A stretch of DNA of 46,308 nt from Verrucomicrobiota bacterium. GTDB lineage: Bacteria > Verrucomicrobiota > Verrucomicrobiia > CAIQCK01. Both the position numbers and the translations under genes were made by a program. The stretch spans positions 1 through 46,308 of the forward strand of contig JACRQF010000018.1 of assembly GCA_016222825.1 (NCBI GenBank). The letters run 5' to 3'. Under the pieces are notes generated by a model. That model ran no database searches and was not told where the DNA came from. It worked only from the letters and a program-made list of their open reading frames with translations. Positions 20,939 to 29,030 of this stretch are shown one piece after another. How positions within the stretch are numbered: position 1 is the first letter of the stretch; each line of letters begins with the position of its first letter.

Positions 20939-22210
20939 CTAGGTCGTCAGCGTCTGCTCGCGGCGCGGGCCGATTGACGCAATCGCCAGCTTTGCGCCGG
21001 TCAGTTCAGCGATCTTCTCGACATAGGCGCGCGCCTTCGCCGGCAACTCGCCGTAGGTTTTCACCTCGTGCAGCGGCTGTTTCCAGCCGTCCATCTCGAT
21101 ATAGACCGGCTTGCATTTCGCGAGCACTGCGAGATCGTTCGGCATCGTCTCGTAGGTCTTGCCGCCAGCGCGATACGCCACGCAAATCTTGATCCGCTCC
21201 AGCGTGTCCAAGCCGTCGAGGTTCGTCACCGCCAGCTCGTCAATGCCGTTCACCATCGCCGCGTGCCGCGTCGCCACCGCGTCGAACCAGCCCACGCGCC
21301 GCGGGCGGCCCGTCGTCGCGCCAAATTCCCGACCCAGCCCGTGCAGCAAGTCGCTGATCATCGCGTTTTCCGTCGGCAACGGCCCTTCGCCGACGCGGGT
21401 CGTGTAAGCCTTCATCACAGCGATCACCGTGTTCATCTTGTTCGGCGGCACGCCGGAGCCGGTGCATGCGCCGCCGGCGGTCGTGTTCGACGACGTCACA
21501 TACGGATACGTGCCGTGGTCAATGTCCAGGAACGTCCCTTGCGCGCCCTCGAACAGAATGTTTTTGCCGGCCTTCATCGCGTTGTGCAGATAGACCACCG
21601 TGTTCGCGACAAACGGTCGCAGCCGTTTCGCCGCCGCCAGATACTCCTGGCTGATCGCCGCGACCGGCAACGGCTTCGCGCCGAGCGCGCGGAGGATTTC
21701 GTTGTTCTCTTTGACCTTGCGGGCCAGCTTCTCGCTGAACTCCTTCGGCTTGGCCATGTCAATCATCCTCAGCCCGATACGCGCGGCCTTGTCGCCGTAG
21801 GCCGGGCCGATGCCGCGCTTGGTGGTGCCGATCTTCTGCTTGCCCTTGAGCACCTCGCGTTGCGCGTCCAACTCGCGGTGATACGGGAGCACCATGTGCG
21901 CCGTCTCCGACAGCAGCAACCGGTCGCTGCCGACCTTGATGCCGCGTTTCACCAGGCCGTCCATCTCCGCCACGAGCGCCACCGGGTCCACGACCACGCC
22001 GTTGCCGATCACGCAGACCTTGCCGGGATGCAGGATGCCGGAGGGGATCAGATGCAGCACAAACTTTTGGTCGCCGACCTCCACCGTGTGCCCGGCGTTG
22101 TTGCCGCCGGCGTAACGGACCACGATGTCGTTGCGGTCCGTCAACACGTCAATGATCTTGCCCTTGCCTTCGTCGCCCCATTGGGCGCCAACCAGAATTG
22201 TCGTAGCCAT
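20939..22210 (-). CDS. purA: Adenylosuccinate synthetase
   Basis: A 423-residue enzyme joining IMP and aspartate with GTP on the path to AMP. The N-terminal GTP/IMP loop QWGDEGKGKIIDVL (10-23), NNAGHTV, GTTKRGIGPAY and the C-terminal R-x2-G block (TGRPRRVGWFD) are intact. The ATG at 22210 gives the standard N-terminus; a longer open frame upstream would run through the promoter and is discounted. It stands first in a run of envelope and isoprenoid genes, an unusual neighbour for a purine gene. Its leader carries a promoter, an inverted repeat and a terminator-like hairpin described separately. Confidence 0.96.
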   Translation of the reverse strand: MATTILVGAQWGDEGKGKIIDVLTDRNDIVVRYAGGNNAGHTVEVGDQKFVLHLIPSGILHPGKVCVIGNGVVVDPVALVAEMDGLVKRGIKVGSDRLLLSETAHMVLPYHRELDAQREVLKGKQKIGTTKRGIGPAYGDKAARIGLRMIDMAKPKEFSEKLARKVKENNEILRALGAKPLPVAAISQEYLAAAKRLRPFVANTVVYLHNAMKAGKNILFEGAQGTFLDIDHGTYPYVTSSNTTAGGACTGSGVPPNKMNTVIAVMKAYTTRVGEGPLPTENAMISDLLHGLGREFGATTGRPRRVGWFDAVATRHAAMVNGIDELAVTNLDGLDTLERIKICVAYRAGGKTYETMPNDLAVLAKCKPVYIEMDGWKQPLHEVKTYGELPAKARAYVEKIAELTGAKLAIASIGPRREQTLTT

Positions 22211-22261
22211 GATGTATCGTTGTTCCTTCGCGTCCATTCCCGCGCCGGACACAGCGCCGGA

Positions 22262-22294
22262 CAAAAGAAAAGCCCCGGCCTCACGGAACGGGGC
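22262..22294 (-). terminator. Terminator-like hairpin in the purA leader (possible attenuator)
   Basis: Read on the - strand, GCCCCG (complement of 22289-22294) pairs with CGGGGC (complement of 22272-22277). A CC/GG pair lies inside the loop, and TTTTCTTTTG follows at once. This is a convincing Rho-independent terminator shape. It sits about 20 nt after the predicted transcription start and about 50 nt before the purA ATG, so it would stop purA transcription unless read through or remodelled. Confidence 0.65.
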
Positions 22295-22309
22295 AAACGC
22301 CTCTCTCAA

Positions 22310-22349
22310 TTGCCCGCAGACATTAACCAGAGCGGGCAAACAGTGTCAA
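22310..22349 (-). promoter_or_regulatory. purA promoter with inverted repeat around the -10 box
   Basis: On the - strand a perfect TTGACA -35 (complement of 22344-22349), a 17-nt spacer and TTAATG as -10 (complement of 22321-22326). An exact 8-bp inverted repeat, TTGCCCGC (complement of 22332-22339) and GCGGGCAA (complement of 22310-22317), brackets the -10 box with 14 nt between arms. This placement is typical of a repressor operator; the repressor is unknown. Confidence 0.65.
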
Positions 22350-22411
22350 CGGCGGAAAGAGGCAACTCATCACTCGCGCGCTCTTAACTTCTTCGCTCCT
22401 CATTCTCCTTC

Positions 22412-22440
22412 TTGTCATCGCCGCCGTCGCTGGCTACTCT
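22412..22440 (+). promoter_or_regulatory. Promoter of the first MDR gene, giving a near-leaderless mRNA
   Basis: TTGTCA (22412-22417), a 17-nt spacer and TACTCT (22435-22440) end only 9 nt before the ATG at 22450. The -10 is weak (3 of 6). The block resembles the dnaE promoter region, sharing cttgtcatcgccg, the spacing and the final CACATG. Confidence 0.45.
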
Positions 22441-22449
22441 GGCGGCCAC

Positions 22450-23484
22450 ATGAAAACAAGAGCCGCGGTGTTGCACGGGTTGAAGGATGTCCGGTTGCAG
22501 GAGGTGGAGTTGCCCGCGGTCGGGCCGGGCGAGGTGTTGGTGCGGGTGAAGGCCGCGCTGACGTGCGGGACGGACCGCAAGCTCTATCTGCGCGGGCATC
22601 CGCTGTTCAAACCGCCGTTCATCTTCGGTCACGAATTCACGGGCGAGATCATGGAAACGGGCGCGGGGGTGGCGGGTTTTCGGCCAGGGATGCGCGTGGC
22701 GGCGGCCAACTCCGCGCCGTGCAACGCGTGCTACTGGTGCAAGGTGGGCAACCAGAGCATGTGCGACAACATGTTCCTGCAACTCAGCGGGGCGTTTGCG
22801 GAATACGCGATCATTCCCGCGCCGATCGTGGCGCAGAACATGGTGGAGATTCCCGAGCACGTGACGTATCGGCAGGCGGCGTTGCTGGAGCCGCTGGCGT
22901 GCGTGGTGCATGGCGTGGAGCGCAGTGGCATCCGGCTGGGCGATACGGTGGTGGTGTTGGGCGCGGGGCCGATCGGGTTGTTCTTCAACCGGCTGGTGCA
23001 TCTGAAGGGCGCGCGCGTCATCGCCGCCGACAAGAACGCCGAGCGGCTGGAAGTGGCCAAGGCGATGGGCGCGCACGAGACGCTGGACCTCTCGAAGGTG
23101 AGCGACCCCGTGGCGGCGATCCGCGAGCGGACGGAAGGCGGGCGCGGCGTGGACGTGGCCATCGAGGCGGTGGGCTTGCCGGACGTGTGGCAGACGGCCA
23201 TCGCGACGGTTCGCAAGGGCGGCATCGCGAATCTGTTCGGAGGCTGTGCGTCGGGGACGAAGATCACGGTGGACACGTCGCTCATCCATTACAACGAGGT
23301 GACGATCAAGGGTGTGTTCCATTTCACGCCGGAATACGTGCGCCGGGCGATGAACCTCATCGCGCAAGGCTCGATAGACACCGACTTGTTTGTGACGCAC
23401 GAGTTTCCGCTGGACCGCATTTCGGAGGTGATTGATCTGTTGGTGAACCAGGTGGGTATCAAGATTTCCGTGAAGCCGGACTGA
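22450..23484 (+). CDS. Zinc-dependent medium-chain dehydrogenase (MDR family)
   Basis: A 344-residue NAD(P)-dependent alcohol/polyol dehydrogenase. Catalytic zinc ligands are Cys39 (TCGTD), His61 and Glu62 (GHEF). The structural zinc lobe has Cys91, Cys94, Cys97 and Cys105. The Rossmann motif VLGAGPIGLFF follows near residue 170. It is of the sorbitol/threonine dehydrogenase type; substrate not predictable. Followed after 124 nt by a second MDR gene, from which it is separated by a palindromic repeat. Confidence 0.88.
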   Translation: MKTRAAVLHGLKDVRLQEVELPAVGPGEVLVRVKAALTCGTDRKLYLRGHPLFKPPFIFGHEFTGEIMETGAGVAGFRPGMRVAAANSAPCNACYWCKVGNQSMCDNMFLQLSGAFAEYAIIPAPIVAQNMVEIPEHVTYRQAALLEPLACVVHGVERSGIRLGDTVVVLGAGPIGLFFNRLVHLKGARVIAADKNAERLEVAKAMGAHETLDLSKVSDPVAAIRERTEGGRGVDVAIEAVGLPDVWQTAIATVRKGGIANLFGGCASGTKITVDTSLIHYNEVTIKGVFHFTPEYVRRAMNLIAQGSIDTDLFVTHEFPLDRISEVIDLLVNQVGIKISVKPD

Positions 23485-23517
23485 GACATGAGGATGCGGT
23501 TGAATGGCGAGATTTCC

Positions 23518-23590
23518 GTAGCGCCGGCATCCTTGCCGGCGACGTTGTGGCTCATTGCAGAGGGACAGCCGGCAGGGATGCCGGCGCTAC
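23518..23590. repeat. GTAG-type intergenic palindrome (copy 1)
   Basis: Two 23-nt arms, 23518-23540 and 23568-23590, are inverted copies with one mismatch; each begins GTAGCGCCGGCAT at its outer end. Each arm itself contains GCCGGC-6 nt-GCCGGC. The fold is a long hairpin or a pair of small hairpins. It sits between the two MDR genes and may affect their shared mRNA. Confidence 0.8.
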
Positions 23591-23608
23591 GAGGACTGAG
23601 GTGACACG

Positions 23609-24631
23609 TTGAAGGCGCTGGTCAAAATCGGCCGTGGCGAGAACGACATCGAGCTGCGCGAGGTGCCGGAGCCGGTGTGCGGGCCGGGGCAGGTGAAGAT
23701 TCGCGTCCGCGCGGTGGGCATCTGCGGGACGGACATCCACGGTCATCCGAGCCTCAAGCCGCCGGTGATCCTCGGCCACGAGCTTGCCGGCGACATAGTG
23801 GAGGTGGGCGCGGGCTGCACGACGCGGAAGGTCGGCGAGCGAGTCACGTCGGAGACGACGGCGTCCATCTGCGGCAAGTGCAAGTTCTGCGCGACGGAGG
23901 ATTACAGTCTTTGCATCGAGCGGAAGGGCATTGCCACGAAAGCCGAGGGTGCGTTCACGGATTACCTCGTCATCCGCGAGCCGAGCGTGCACGTGCTGCC
24001 GGACCACGTCAGCTACGAGGCGGGCGCGATTTGCGAGCTGCTCGCTTGCACGACGCACGCGGTGATGGAGCAGGGGACGGTTGCGCCGGGCGAGGTGGTG
24101 CTTGTGATGGGGCCGGGGCCGCTGGGTTTGCTCTGCGCGCAGGTGGTGAAGGCTTGCGGTGGGTGGGCGGTGGTGGCTGGCATGGCCAAGGACAAGTCCC
24201 GGCTCGAACTGGCGGCAAAGCTCGGCGCAGAGCGGACGGTGAACGTCGAGGCGGAGGATTTGAAGGAAGTCGGCCGCTCGATGACCGGCGGCTACGGTTT
24301 CGACGTGGCCATCGAATGCGCCGGCGTGCCGCCCGCCGTGACCGCCGCGCTCGCGACGGTGCGCGTGCGCGGGCGGTTCATCCAGGCGGGCATCCTGCAC
24401 AAGGACGTGCCGGTGAATTTCGAGGACGTGTTTTTCGTGCGCGAGATCAGCATGATCGGGTCGCACACGCAGAAGCCCAGCTCGTGGCGCAAGGCGCTGG
24501 CGCTGCTGGCGGAGCGGAAGGTGGATTTGGAGGCGCTCGTGACGAAGCAGTTGCCGCTGAGCCGCTGGCGCGAGGGTTTTGATATGGCCCGCCGCGGCGA
24601 TGCGATCAAGGTGGTGTTGAAGCCGGACTGA
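23609..24631 (+). CDS. Zinc-dependent medium-chain dehydrogenase, second copy
   Basis: A 340-residue MDR enzyme starting at TTG 23609 behind a GAGG; no ATG or GTG is available in frame near the correct N-terminus. Catalytic zinc: Cys39 (ICGTD), His57 and Glu58 (GHEL). Structural zinc: Cys88, Cys91, Cys94 and Cys102. Coenzyme loop VMGPGPLGLLC. The closest pattern is sorbitol/L-threonine 3-dehydrogenase. Clear but distant similarity to the preceding MDR protein suggests different substrates in one pathway. Confidence 0.87.
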   Translation: MKALVKIGRGENDIELREVPEPVCGPGQVKIRVRAVGICGTDIHGHPSLKPPVILGHELAGDIVEVGAGCTTRKVGERVTSETTASICGKCKFCATEDYSLCIERKGIATKAEGAFTDYLVIREPSVHVLPDHVSYEAGAICELLACTTHAVMEQGTVAPGEVVLVMGPGPLGLLCAQVVKACGGWAVVAGMAKDKSRLELAAKLGAERTVNVEAEDLKEVGRSMTGGYGFDVAIECAGVPPAVTAALATVRVRGRFIQAGILHKDVPVNFEDVFFVREISMIGSHTQKPSSWRKALALLAERKVDLEALVTKQLPLSRWREGFDMARRGDAIKVVLKPD

Positions 24632-24679
24632 AAGCGTCGTAGGTTCGGGCGCGTTTCATTAACAACAAGGAGTTCGAGC

Positions 24680-25984
24680 ATGACCGCGATGCATAATCCG
24701 GGCGCTCCGCCGCCCATGACGCCGGAGTCCGTCGCCAAGACGGGCATGACGCTCAACCAGATCAGCGAGCTGGTTCTCAGGATCCTCTATGCCCGCGGCG
24801 AACTGACGGCGCAGGAGATCGTGCAGGAGATTTGCCTGCCCTACGAGCCGATCATGCGCGAAGCGATCGAGCGCCTGTTGAAGGAACAGTTTGTCGGACG
24901 GCCGGGCGTGCGGGGGCTGGGCGAACTGGGGTTCATTTACGCGCTGACGCAGAGCGGCCTGGCGCGCGCGAGAGAGCTGACGGAGTTCAACAGCTACGCC
25001 GGCCCGGCGCCGGTGACGCTGGCGGACTATCGCGCCGCCGTGGAGCGTCAGGCGGTCATGAGGCAGCCGGTGGACAAGGAGCGACTGCGGGAGGCGTTGC
25101 GACACATGGTGGTGAGCGATGAACTGCTCGAGGAACTCGGTCCCGCCGCGAACAACGGCCGTTCCATCTTCCTCTACGGGCCTCCCGGCAACGGCAAGAC
25201 GCTGTTGGCCGAGGCAATTGGCTGGGTCCAGAACAGCGGGATCTACGTGCCGCACGCCATCCAGATCGAGGGGCACGTTGTGCGGATGTTCGATCCGCTG
25301 ATTCACGAGGCGCTCCCGACCAGCCAGAATGGCAACGGGGGGAGTCCGTTGCCGCGCGTCGGCGAGATGGATCAGCGCTGGGTGCTTTGCCGTCCACCGA
25401 GGATCATTGTGGGCGGCGAACTCACGCTGGACATGCTGGAACTGATTTACGACGCGAAGTCCAAAACCTACGAGGCGCCGCTGCAAATCAAGGCCAACAA
25501 CGGCACGTTCATCATAGACGACTTCGGCCGCCAGCGCGTGCAGCCGCGGGACCTGCTGAACCGGTGGACGGTGCCGCTGGAGAAACGGGTGGACTTCCTG
25601 CCGTTGATGCGCGGCAAGAAGGTGGAGTTTCCGTTCGACGTGATCATTGTGTTCTCGACGAACCTCGCGCCGACCGACCTCGTGGACGAGGCGTTCCTGC
25701 GGCGCATCCGGCACAAGATCAAGGTGGACGATCCCACACCGCGGCAGTTCCGCGAGATTCTCGAACGTGTCTGCCGCAGCCGGAAGGTGGAGTTCACCGA
25801 AGCGGGTTATTCTTATCTCATCTCCGAGCACTATCAGAAAGCCGGGCGCCCCTTCCGCGCCGTGCATCCGCGCGACTTGGTGGACCAGATCATCGAGATC
25901 GCGCGGTATCAAAGCGCCAGGCCGGCGCTGGAGCCGGGCCTGATTGATCGCGCCTGCCGCTCCTACTTCGTGAGCCTTCAGTGA
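24680..25984 (+). CDS. AAA+ ATPase with N-terminal winged-helix-like region
   Basis: A 434-residue protein. Residues 24-105 resemble a winged helix (ISELVLRILYARGELTAQEI, LLKEQFVGR, YALTQSGLARARELTE). The AAA+ core has Walker A GPPGNGKT (167-174), Walker B FIIDDF (277-282, with Asp in place of the usual Glu), sensor-1 FSTN (325-328), and arginines at 341-344 (FLRRIRHKI) as likely fingers. An insertion with a DQRWVLCRPPRIIVGGELTL strand lies before Walker B. It is not a recognised DnaA, RuvB or MoxR. A regulatory or assembly ATPase is likely. AAGGAG lies at 24668-24673, 6 nt before the ATG. Confidence 0.8.
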   Translation: MTAMHNPGAPPPMTPESVAKTGMTLNQISELVLRILYARGELTAQEIVQEICLPYEPIMREAIERLLKEQFVGRPGVRGLGELGFIYALTQSGLARARELTEFNSYAGPAPVTLADYRAAVERQAVMRQPVDKERLREALRHMVVSDELLEELGPAANNGRSIFLYGPPGNGKTLLAEAIGWVQNSGIYVPHAIQIEGHVVRMFDPLIHEALPTSQNGNGGSPLPRVGEMDQRWVLCRPPRIIVGGELTLDMLELIYDAKSKTYEAPLQIKANNGTFIIDDFGRQRVQPRDLLNRWTVPLEKRVDFLPLMRGKKVEFPFDVIIVFSTNLAPTDLVDEAFLRRIRHKIKVDDPTPRQFREILERVCRSRKVEFTEAGYSYLISEHYQKAGRPFRAVHPRDLVDQIIEIARYQSARPALEPGLIDRACRSYFVSLQ

Positions 25985-25995
25985 GTCTTGCCTCC

Positions 25996-26075
25996 GGTAG
26001 GGCGCGACCGCCGGGCGCGCCAAAGCCGTAACCTGAAGAGAGAGACGACGGCGCGCCCGGCAGTCGCGCACTACC
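25996..26075. repeat. GTAG-type palindrome (copy 2) overlapping the end of the CCA-enzyme gene
   Basis: Arms 25996-26021 and 26050-26075 (26 nt each) are inverted copies with two mismatches; outer ends read GGTAG and CTACC. Each arm contains its own GGCGCG/CGCGC hairpin. The right arm supplies the TAG stop and last codon of the convergent - strand gene. Confidence 0.8.
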
Positions 26076-27381
26076 GTCCGAGCCGCTGCCGCGCCCAGGC
26101 CAGCGCCTCGTCGCGGGTGCGGAGTTTCTCTTCGAGCTGCAACTCGCGCGCTTCGCGCAGGATCGCGCCCATCTCCGGGCTGGGCGTCATGCCCATCGCC
26201 AGCAGGTCGTTGCCGTTGAGCAACGGCGGCGGCGCGGCGACGGCCGGCGGAATCTCGACGGCCACGTTCTTCAGAAACTCGAAGTTCGTCAGATCGCCGT
26301 GGCTGCCGAGGCAATCGAGCCGGTGCAGTTCCAGTTCGTCCGCGAACGTCGGCCGCGACAGCAGCCGCTTGAGCTTGGACTTCCTCATCTCGGTGGCGTG
26401 GCGGAACATCATGTGGTTCTCCACGCAGGCGACGATCTGTTCGATCTGGTCGTTGGGGAACCGCAGCCGCCGCAGGATCGTCTCGGTCATGCGCCCGCCG
26501 ACCGCATCGTGCTCGTTGAACCGGATGCGGTCCGGCGCGCGCACGAACGTCGGCGGTTTGCCGACATCGTGCAGCAGCGTCGCGAACGCCAGCGTCACCG
26601 ACGGCTCGCGCAAGCCGTCCATCATCAGGCATGTGTGGACGAACACGTCGCCCTCCGGATGAAACTGCGGCGGCTGTTCGCAGCCCTTCATCGCCGCGAC
26701 TTCCGGCAGCACGACGCTGAGCAGCCAACTACTGTCGAGCAGTCGCAGGCCGCGACCGGCGTTGGGGCGGGTGAAAATCTTGATCAACTCGTCGCGGATG
26801 CGCTCGGCGCTGACGACGGCAACCTGCGGCGCCATCCGCTGGATCGCGCGGAAGGTCTCCGGTTCGATGTCGTAGCCGAGATTGCTGGCGAACCGGACGG
26901 CGCGCAGCATCCGCAGTTTGTCCTCGGTGAACCGTGCCGTCGCGTCGCCGATGCAGCGCACGACGCGTCGCTCGATGTCCGCGCGCCCGCCGACGTAGTC
27001 CAGCACGCGTTCCTCCACGGGATCGTAAAAGAGGCCGTTCATTGTGAAGTCGCGCCGCTGGGCGTCGGCTTCCGGCGTCGAGAACGTCACCGAGACCGGC
27101 CGGCGCCCGTCCTCGTAGGCGTCGTCGCTGCGGAACGTCGCCACCTCGAACGACACTCCTTCCAACACCACCAGCACGACGCCGAACTGCGCGCCCACCT
27201 CGAACGTCTTGCGGAAGAGCGCCCGCACCTGTTCCGGCTTGGCGTTGGTGACCACGTCGTAATCGTGCGGTGGCACGTCCCGCAGCATGTCGCGCACGCA
27301 GCCGCCGGCAAACAGCGCGGTATGGCCCGCCGCGCGCAGCGTCCGCACGATGTCGAGGGCGAGTTGGCGTTTGTCGGTCAT
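26071..27381 (-). CDS. CCA tRNA nucleotidyltransferase / poly(A) polymerase family protein with HD domain
   Basis: A 436-residue class II nucleotidyltransferase. GGCVRD is at 26-31, the catalytic D-x-D is Asp40 and Asp42 (HDYDVV), and RRDFTMN is at 109-115. The tRNA/RNA-binding helices follow, and then an HD phosphohydrolase domain with His271-Asp272 in LLHDVGKP. HD-containing members usually repair or add the 3' CCA of tRNAs and can carry 2',3'-cyclic phosphatase activity; poly(A) polymerase is the alternative. The stop codon lies in a palindromic repeat. Transcription probably starts only about 2 nt before the ATG. Confidence 0.88.
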   Translation of the reverse strand: MTDKRQLALDIVRTLRAAGHTALFAGGCVRDMLRDVPPHDYDVVTNAKPEQVRALFRKTFEVGAQFGVVLVVLEGVSFEVATFRSDDAYEDGRRPVSVTFSTPEADAQRRDFTMNGLFYDPVEERVLDYVGGRADIERRVVRCIGDATARFTEDKLRMLRAVRFASNLGYDIEPETFRAIQRMAPQVAVVSAERIRDELIKIFTRPNAGRGLRLLDSSWLLSVVLPEVAAMKGCEQPPQFHPEGDVFVHTCLMMDGLREPSVTLAFATLLHDVGKPPTFVRAPDRIRFNEHDAVGGRMTETILRRLRFPNDQIEQIVACVENHMMFRHATEMRKSKLKRLLSRPTFADELELHRLDCLGSHGDLTNFEFLKNVAVEIPPAVAAPPPLLNGNDLLAMGMTPSPEMGAILREARELQLEEKLRTRDEALAWARQRLGR

Positions 27382-27389
27382 GCCAGCGC

Positions 27390-27418
27390 ACTATAGAGCG
27401 GGGGCAGTCTGGCGACAA
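27390..27418 (-). promoter_or_regulatory. Promoter giving a leaderless mRNA for the CCA-enzyme gene
   Basis: On the - strand TTGTCG (complement of 27413-27418), a 17-nt spacer and TATAGT (complement of 27390-27395). Only 8 nt separate the -10 box from the ATG at 27381, so the transcript should start at or within a few bases of the start codon. Confidence 0.6.
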
Positions 27419-27436
27419 GAAACCTGACGGGAGGAG

Positions 27437-28537
27437 CTATTCGTCTGGCGCAGCCTCGATCTGAGCCACGCTGGGGTGCGTGCGCTCGAAGAGCAGATAG
27501 ACCACGCCGCCGATGACACTGAAGAAGAGCGACGCCGCGAAACCCAGCAGCGACAGCAGCAGCGCCTTCTCGTTCGGCACGCCGCCCGCCGCAAACGCCG
27601 CCACAAACAGGCCCTCGCGCACGCCCAAGCCGTTGATGGTGATCGGCACGGCGGCGATGCAGTTGATCGCCGGCACCATCACGAAATAGAAGCCGAGATC
27701 CACCTCGATGCCGAGGCTCTTGCCGAAACAGATGGCGCTGAAGATGAGCGTGACGTGTGTCACCAGCGCCAGCAGGAACGTCTTGATCAGCGCGGGCTTG
27801 TGCGCCGCGTAGGCCTGGTAGGCGCCGATCATCTTCTTCACGTTCTCGCGGATGCCGGCGAACCGCTCCGACCAGTGGTCGAGCCGCTCCTCGCTGAACA
27901 GCTTCCGCCATGCCTGCCGCTTGTGGCCGCGATGGAAGACATGCTCCCGCCAATCGTGCAGGAACTTTCCCAGCCCCGGCCAGAAGCCGACGAACAGGCA
28001 GAACAACAGCACGCCCAGAATGCTGACCACGCTCACCGCCATCGGCCGCAACTGCTCGTTGCCGAACAGCAGCCGCAAGTTCGCCAGCATCATCACCGCC
28101 GCCACCGCGAACAACCCGATCAGCCCGACCAGCCGGTCAATGATGATCGTCATCACCGCCTCGGCCTTCTTGTGGTGGGTCTCCTGCGCCGCGTAGTAAG
28201 CCTTCACCACGTCGCCGCCCGTGGAGCCGAGCATGAACGAGTTGAAAAAGTGCCCGATGAAAAACAGCTCCGTCGCCCGCCGGTAGCTCAGCTCGATGTG
28301 TTGCACGCGCAGGATGATCTGCCAGCGCACGACGTTCACGACACAGATCACCGCGAAAAACGCCATGCCGGCGAGCAACCAGAGCGGGTCGGGGGAGGTG
28401 AGGTCGTGCCAGAGCTTGGCCGCGCCCACAGTCCACGGATGCTCCGGGCTTTCCTTTTCAAAGATGGCTTTGAAAATGAAATACAGGATGCCGATGCTCA
28501 CCACGCATCGCAGGAGGATCCCAAGATGTTTTTTCAT
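27437..28537 (-). CDS. Lysylphosphatidylglycerol synthase-TM/UPF0104 family membrane protein
   Basis: A 366-residue integral membrane protein with about eight hydrophobic segments. Family hallmarks are HFFNSFMLGSTGGDVVKAYYA (near 103-123) followed by RLVGLIGLFA, and later INGLGVREGLF. This fold is the flippase-like half of MprF and of many stand-alone proteins thought to move or modify lipids; there is no C-terminal aminoacyl-transfer domain, so lipid lysination is unlikely. The ATG at 28537 is preferred over an upstream in-frame TTG because the promoter boxes overlap the longer frame. Confidence 0.82.
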   Translation of the reverse strand: MKKHLGILLRCVVSIGILYFIFKAIFEKESPEHPWTVGAAKLWHDLTSPDPLWLLAGMAFFAVICVVNVVRWQIILRVQHIELSYRRATELFFIGHFFNSFMLGSTGGDVVKAYYAAQETHHKKAEAVMTIIIDRLVGLIGLFAVAAVMMLANLRLLFGNEQLRPMAVSVVSILGVLLFCLFVGFWPGLGKFLHDWREHVFHRGHKRQAWRKLFSEERLDHWSERFAGIRENVKKMIGAYQAYAAHKPALIKTFLLALVTHVTLIFSAICFGKSLGIEVDLGFYFVMVPAINCIAAVPITINGLGVREGLFVAAFAAGGVPNEKALLLSLLGFAASLFFSVIGGVVYLLFERTHPSVAQIEAAPDE

Positions 28538-28563
28538 GCAGGACGGCGTCCCATACGTGGTCC

Positions 28564-28620
28564 ACAATAAAACCACGGCCCACAGAGTCAAGGCCGGAGT
28601 CCGCGCTGCGCTTCGCGGAC
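28564..28620 (-). promoter_or_regulatory. Promoter and upstream inverted repeat of the UPF0104 gene
   Basis: On the - strand TTGACT (complement of 28586-28591), a 16-nt spacer and TATTGT (complement of 28564-28569). Just upstream GTCCGCG (28599-28605) and CGCGGAC (28614-28620) form a 7-bp hairpin that could mark the 3' end of the preceding gene or bind a regulator. Confidence 0.4.
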
Positions 28621-28649
28621 CGCGCGCGGATGCGCTGGTGCCGGCACCG

Positions 28650-29030
28650 TCAACCGGCGTTGAAATCGCCGCTCAACACCACCGTCCGCTTCCGCTCGTG
28701 GGCGAAATACATCATCGCGTCGAATTCCCTCCCGTCGTCCATGATCACGTCCACGGATTCGCGGTAGTGCCAGTTCGGGCACTGCTCCAGAAGATCCAGT
28801 TGTTGCAGCGTCCGCTTGTCCACTTCATAAGCCTCGCCGACGATCCAGGAGACTTGCTGGTTCTTCACGACGTAAGGGGTAACGCCCAGATAGAGCGCAT
28901 ACTGCTCCTTGGTCCTTCCCTTGCCCAGCAGCTTGGCCTTCTTCAGGTAGTGGTGGCGGCTGTTGCCGGAGCGCAAGGTTCCGTAAACAAACACTCGTGT
29001 CTTGGCGTGCCTGGCAGTCTCGGTTTTCAT
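28650..29030 (-). CDS. Gamma-glutamylcyclotransferase-like (AIG2/GGCT fold) protein
   Basis: A 126-residue protein. The substrate loop YGTLRSG (16-22) and the acidic residue Glu83 in LDLLEQCP-x2-HYRE are the hallmarks of the GGCT fold; Glu83 is in the place of the catalytic Glu. Bacterial members release 5-oxoproline from gamma-glutamyl amines or act on other gamma-glutamyl compounds; the substrate is unknown. The chosen ATG gives the standard start. An in-frame hydrophobic extension runs back to 29219 but reads like chance coding (Pro/Arg-rich), and I do not include it. Confidence 0.78.
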   Translation of the reverse strand: MKTETARHAKTRVFVYGTLRSGNSRHHYLKKAKLLGKGRTKEQYALYLGVTPYVVKNQQVSWIVGEAYEVDKRTLQQLDLLEQCPNWHYRESVDVIMDDGREFDAMMYFAHERKRTVVLSGDFNAG

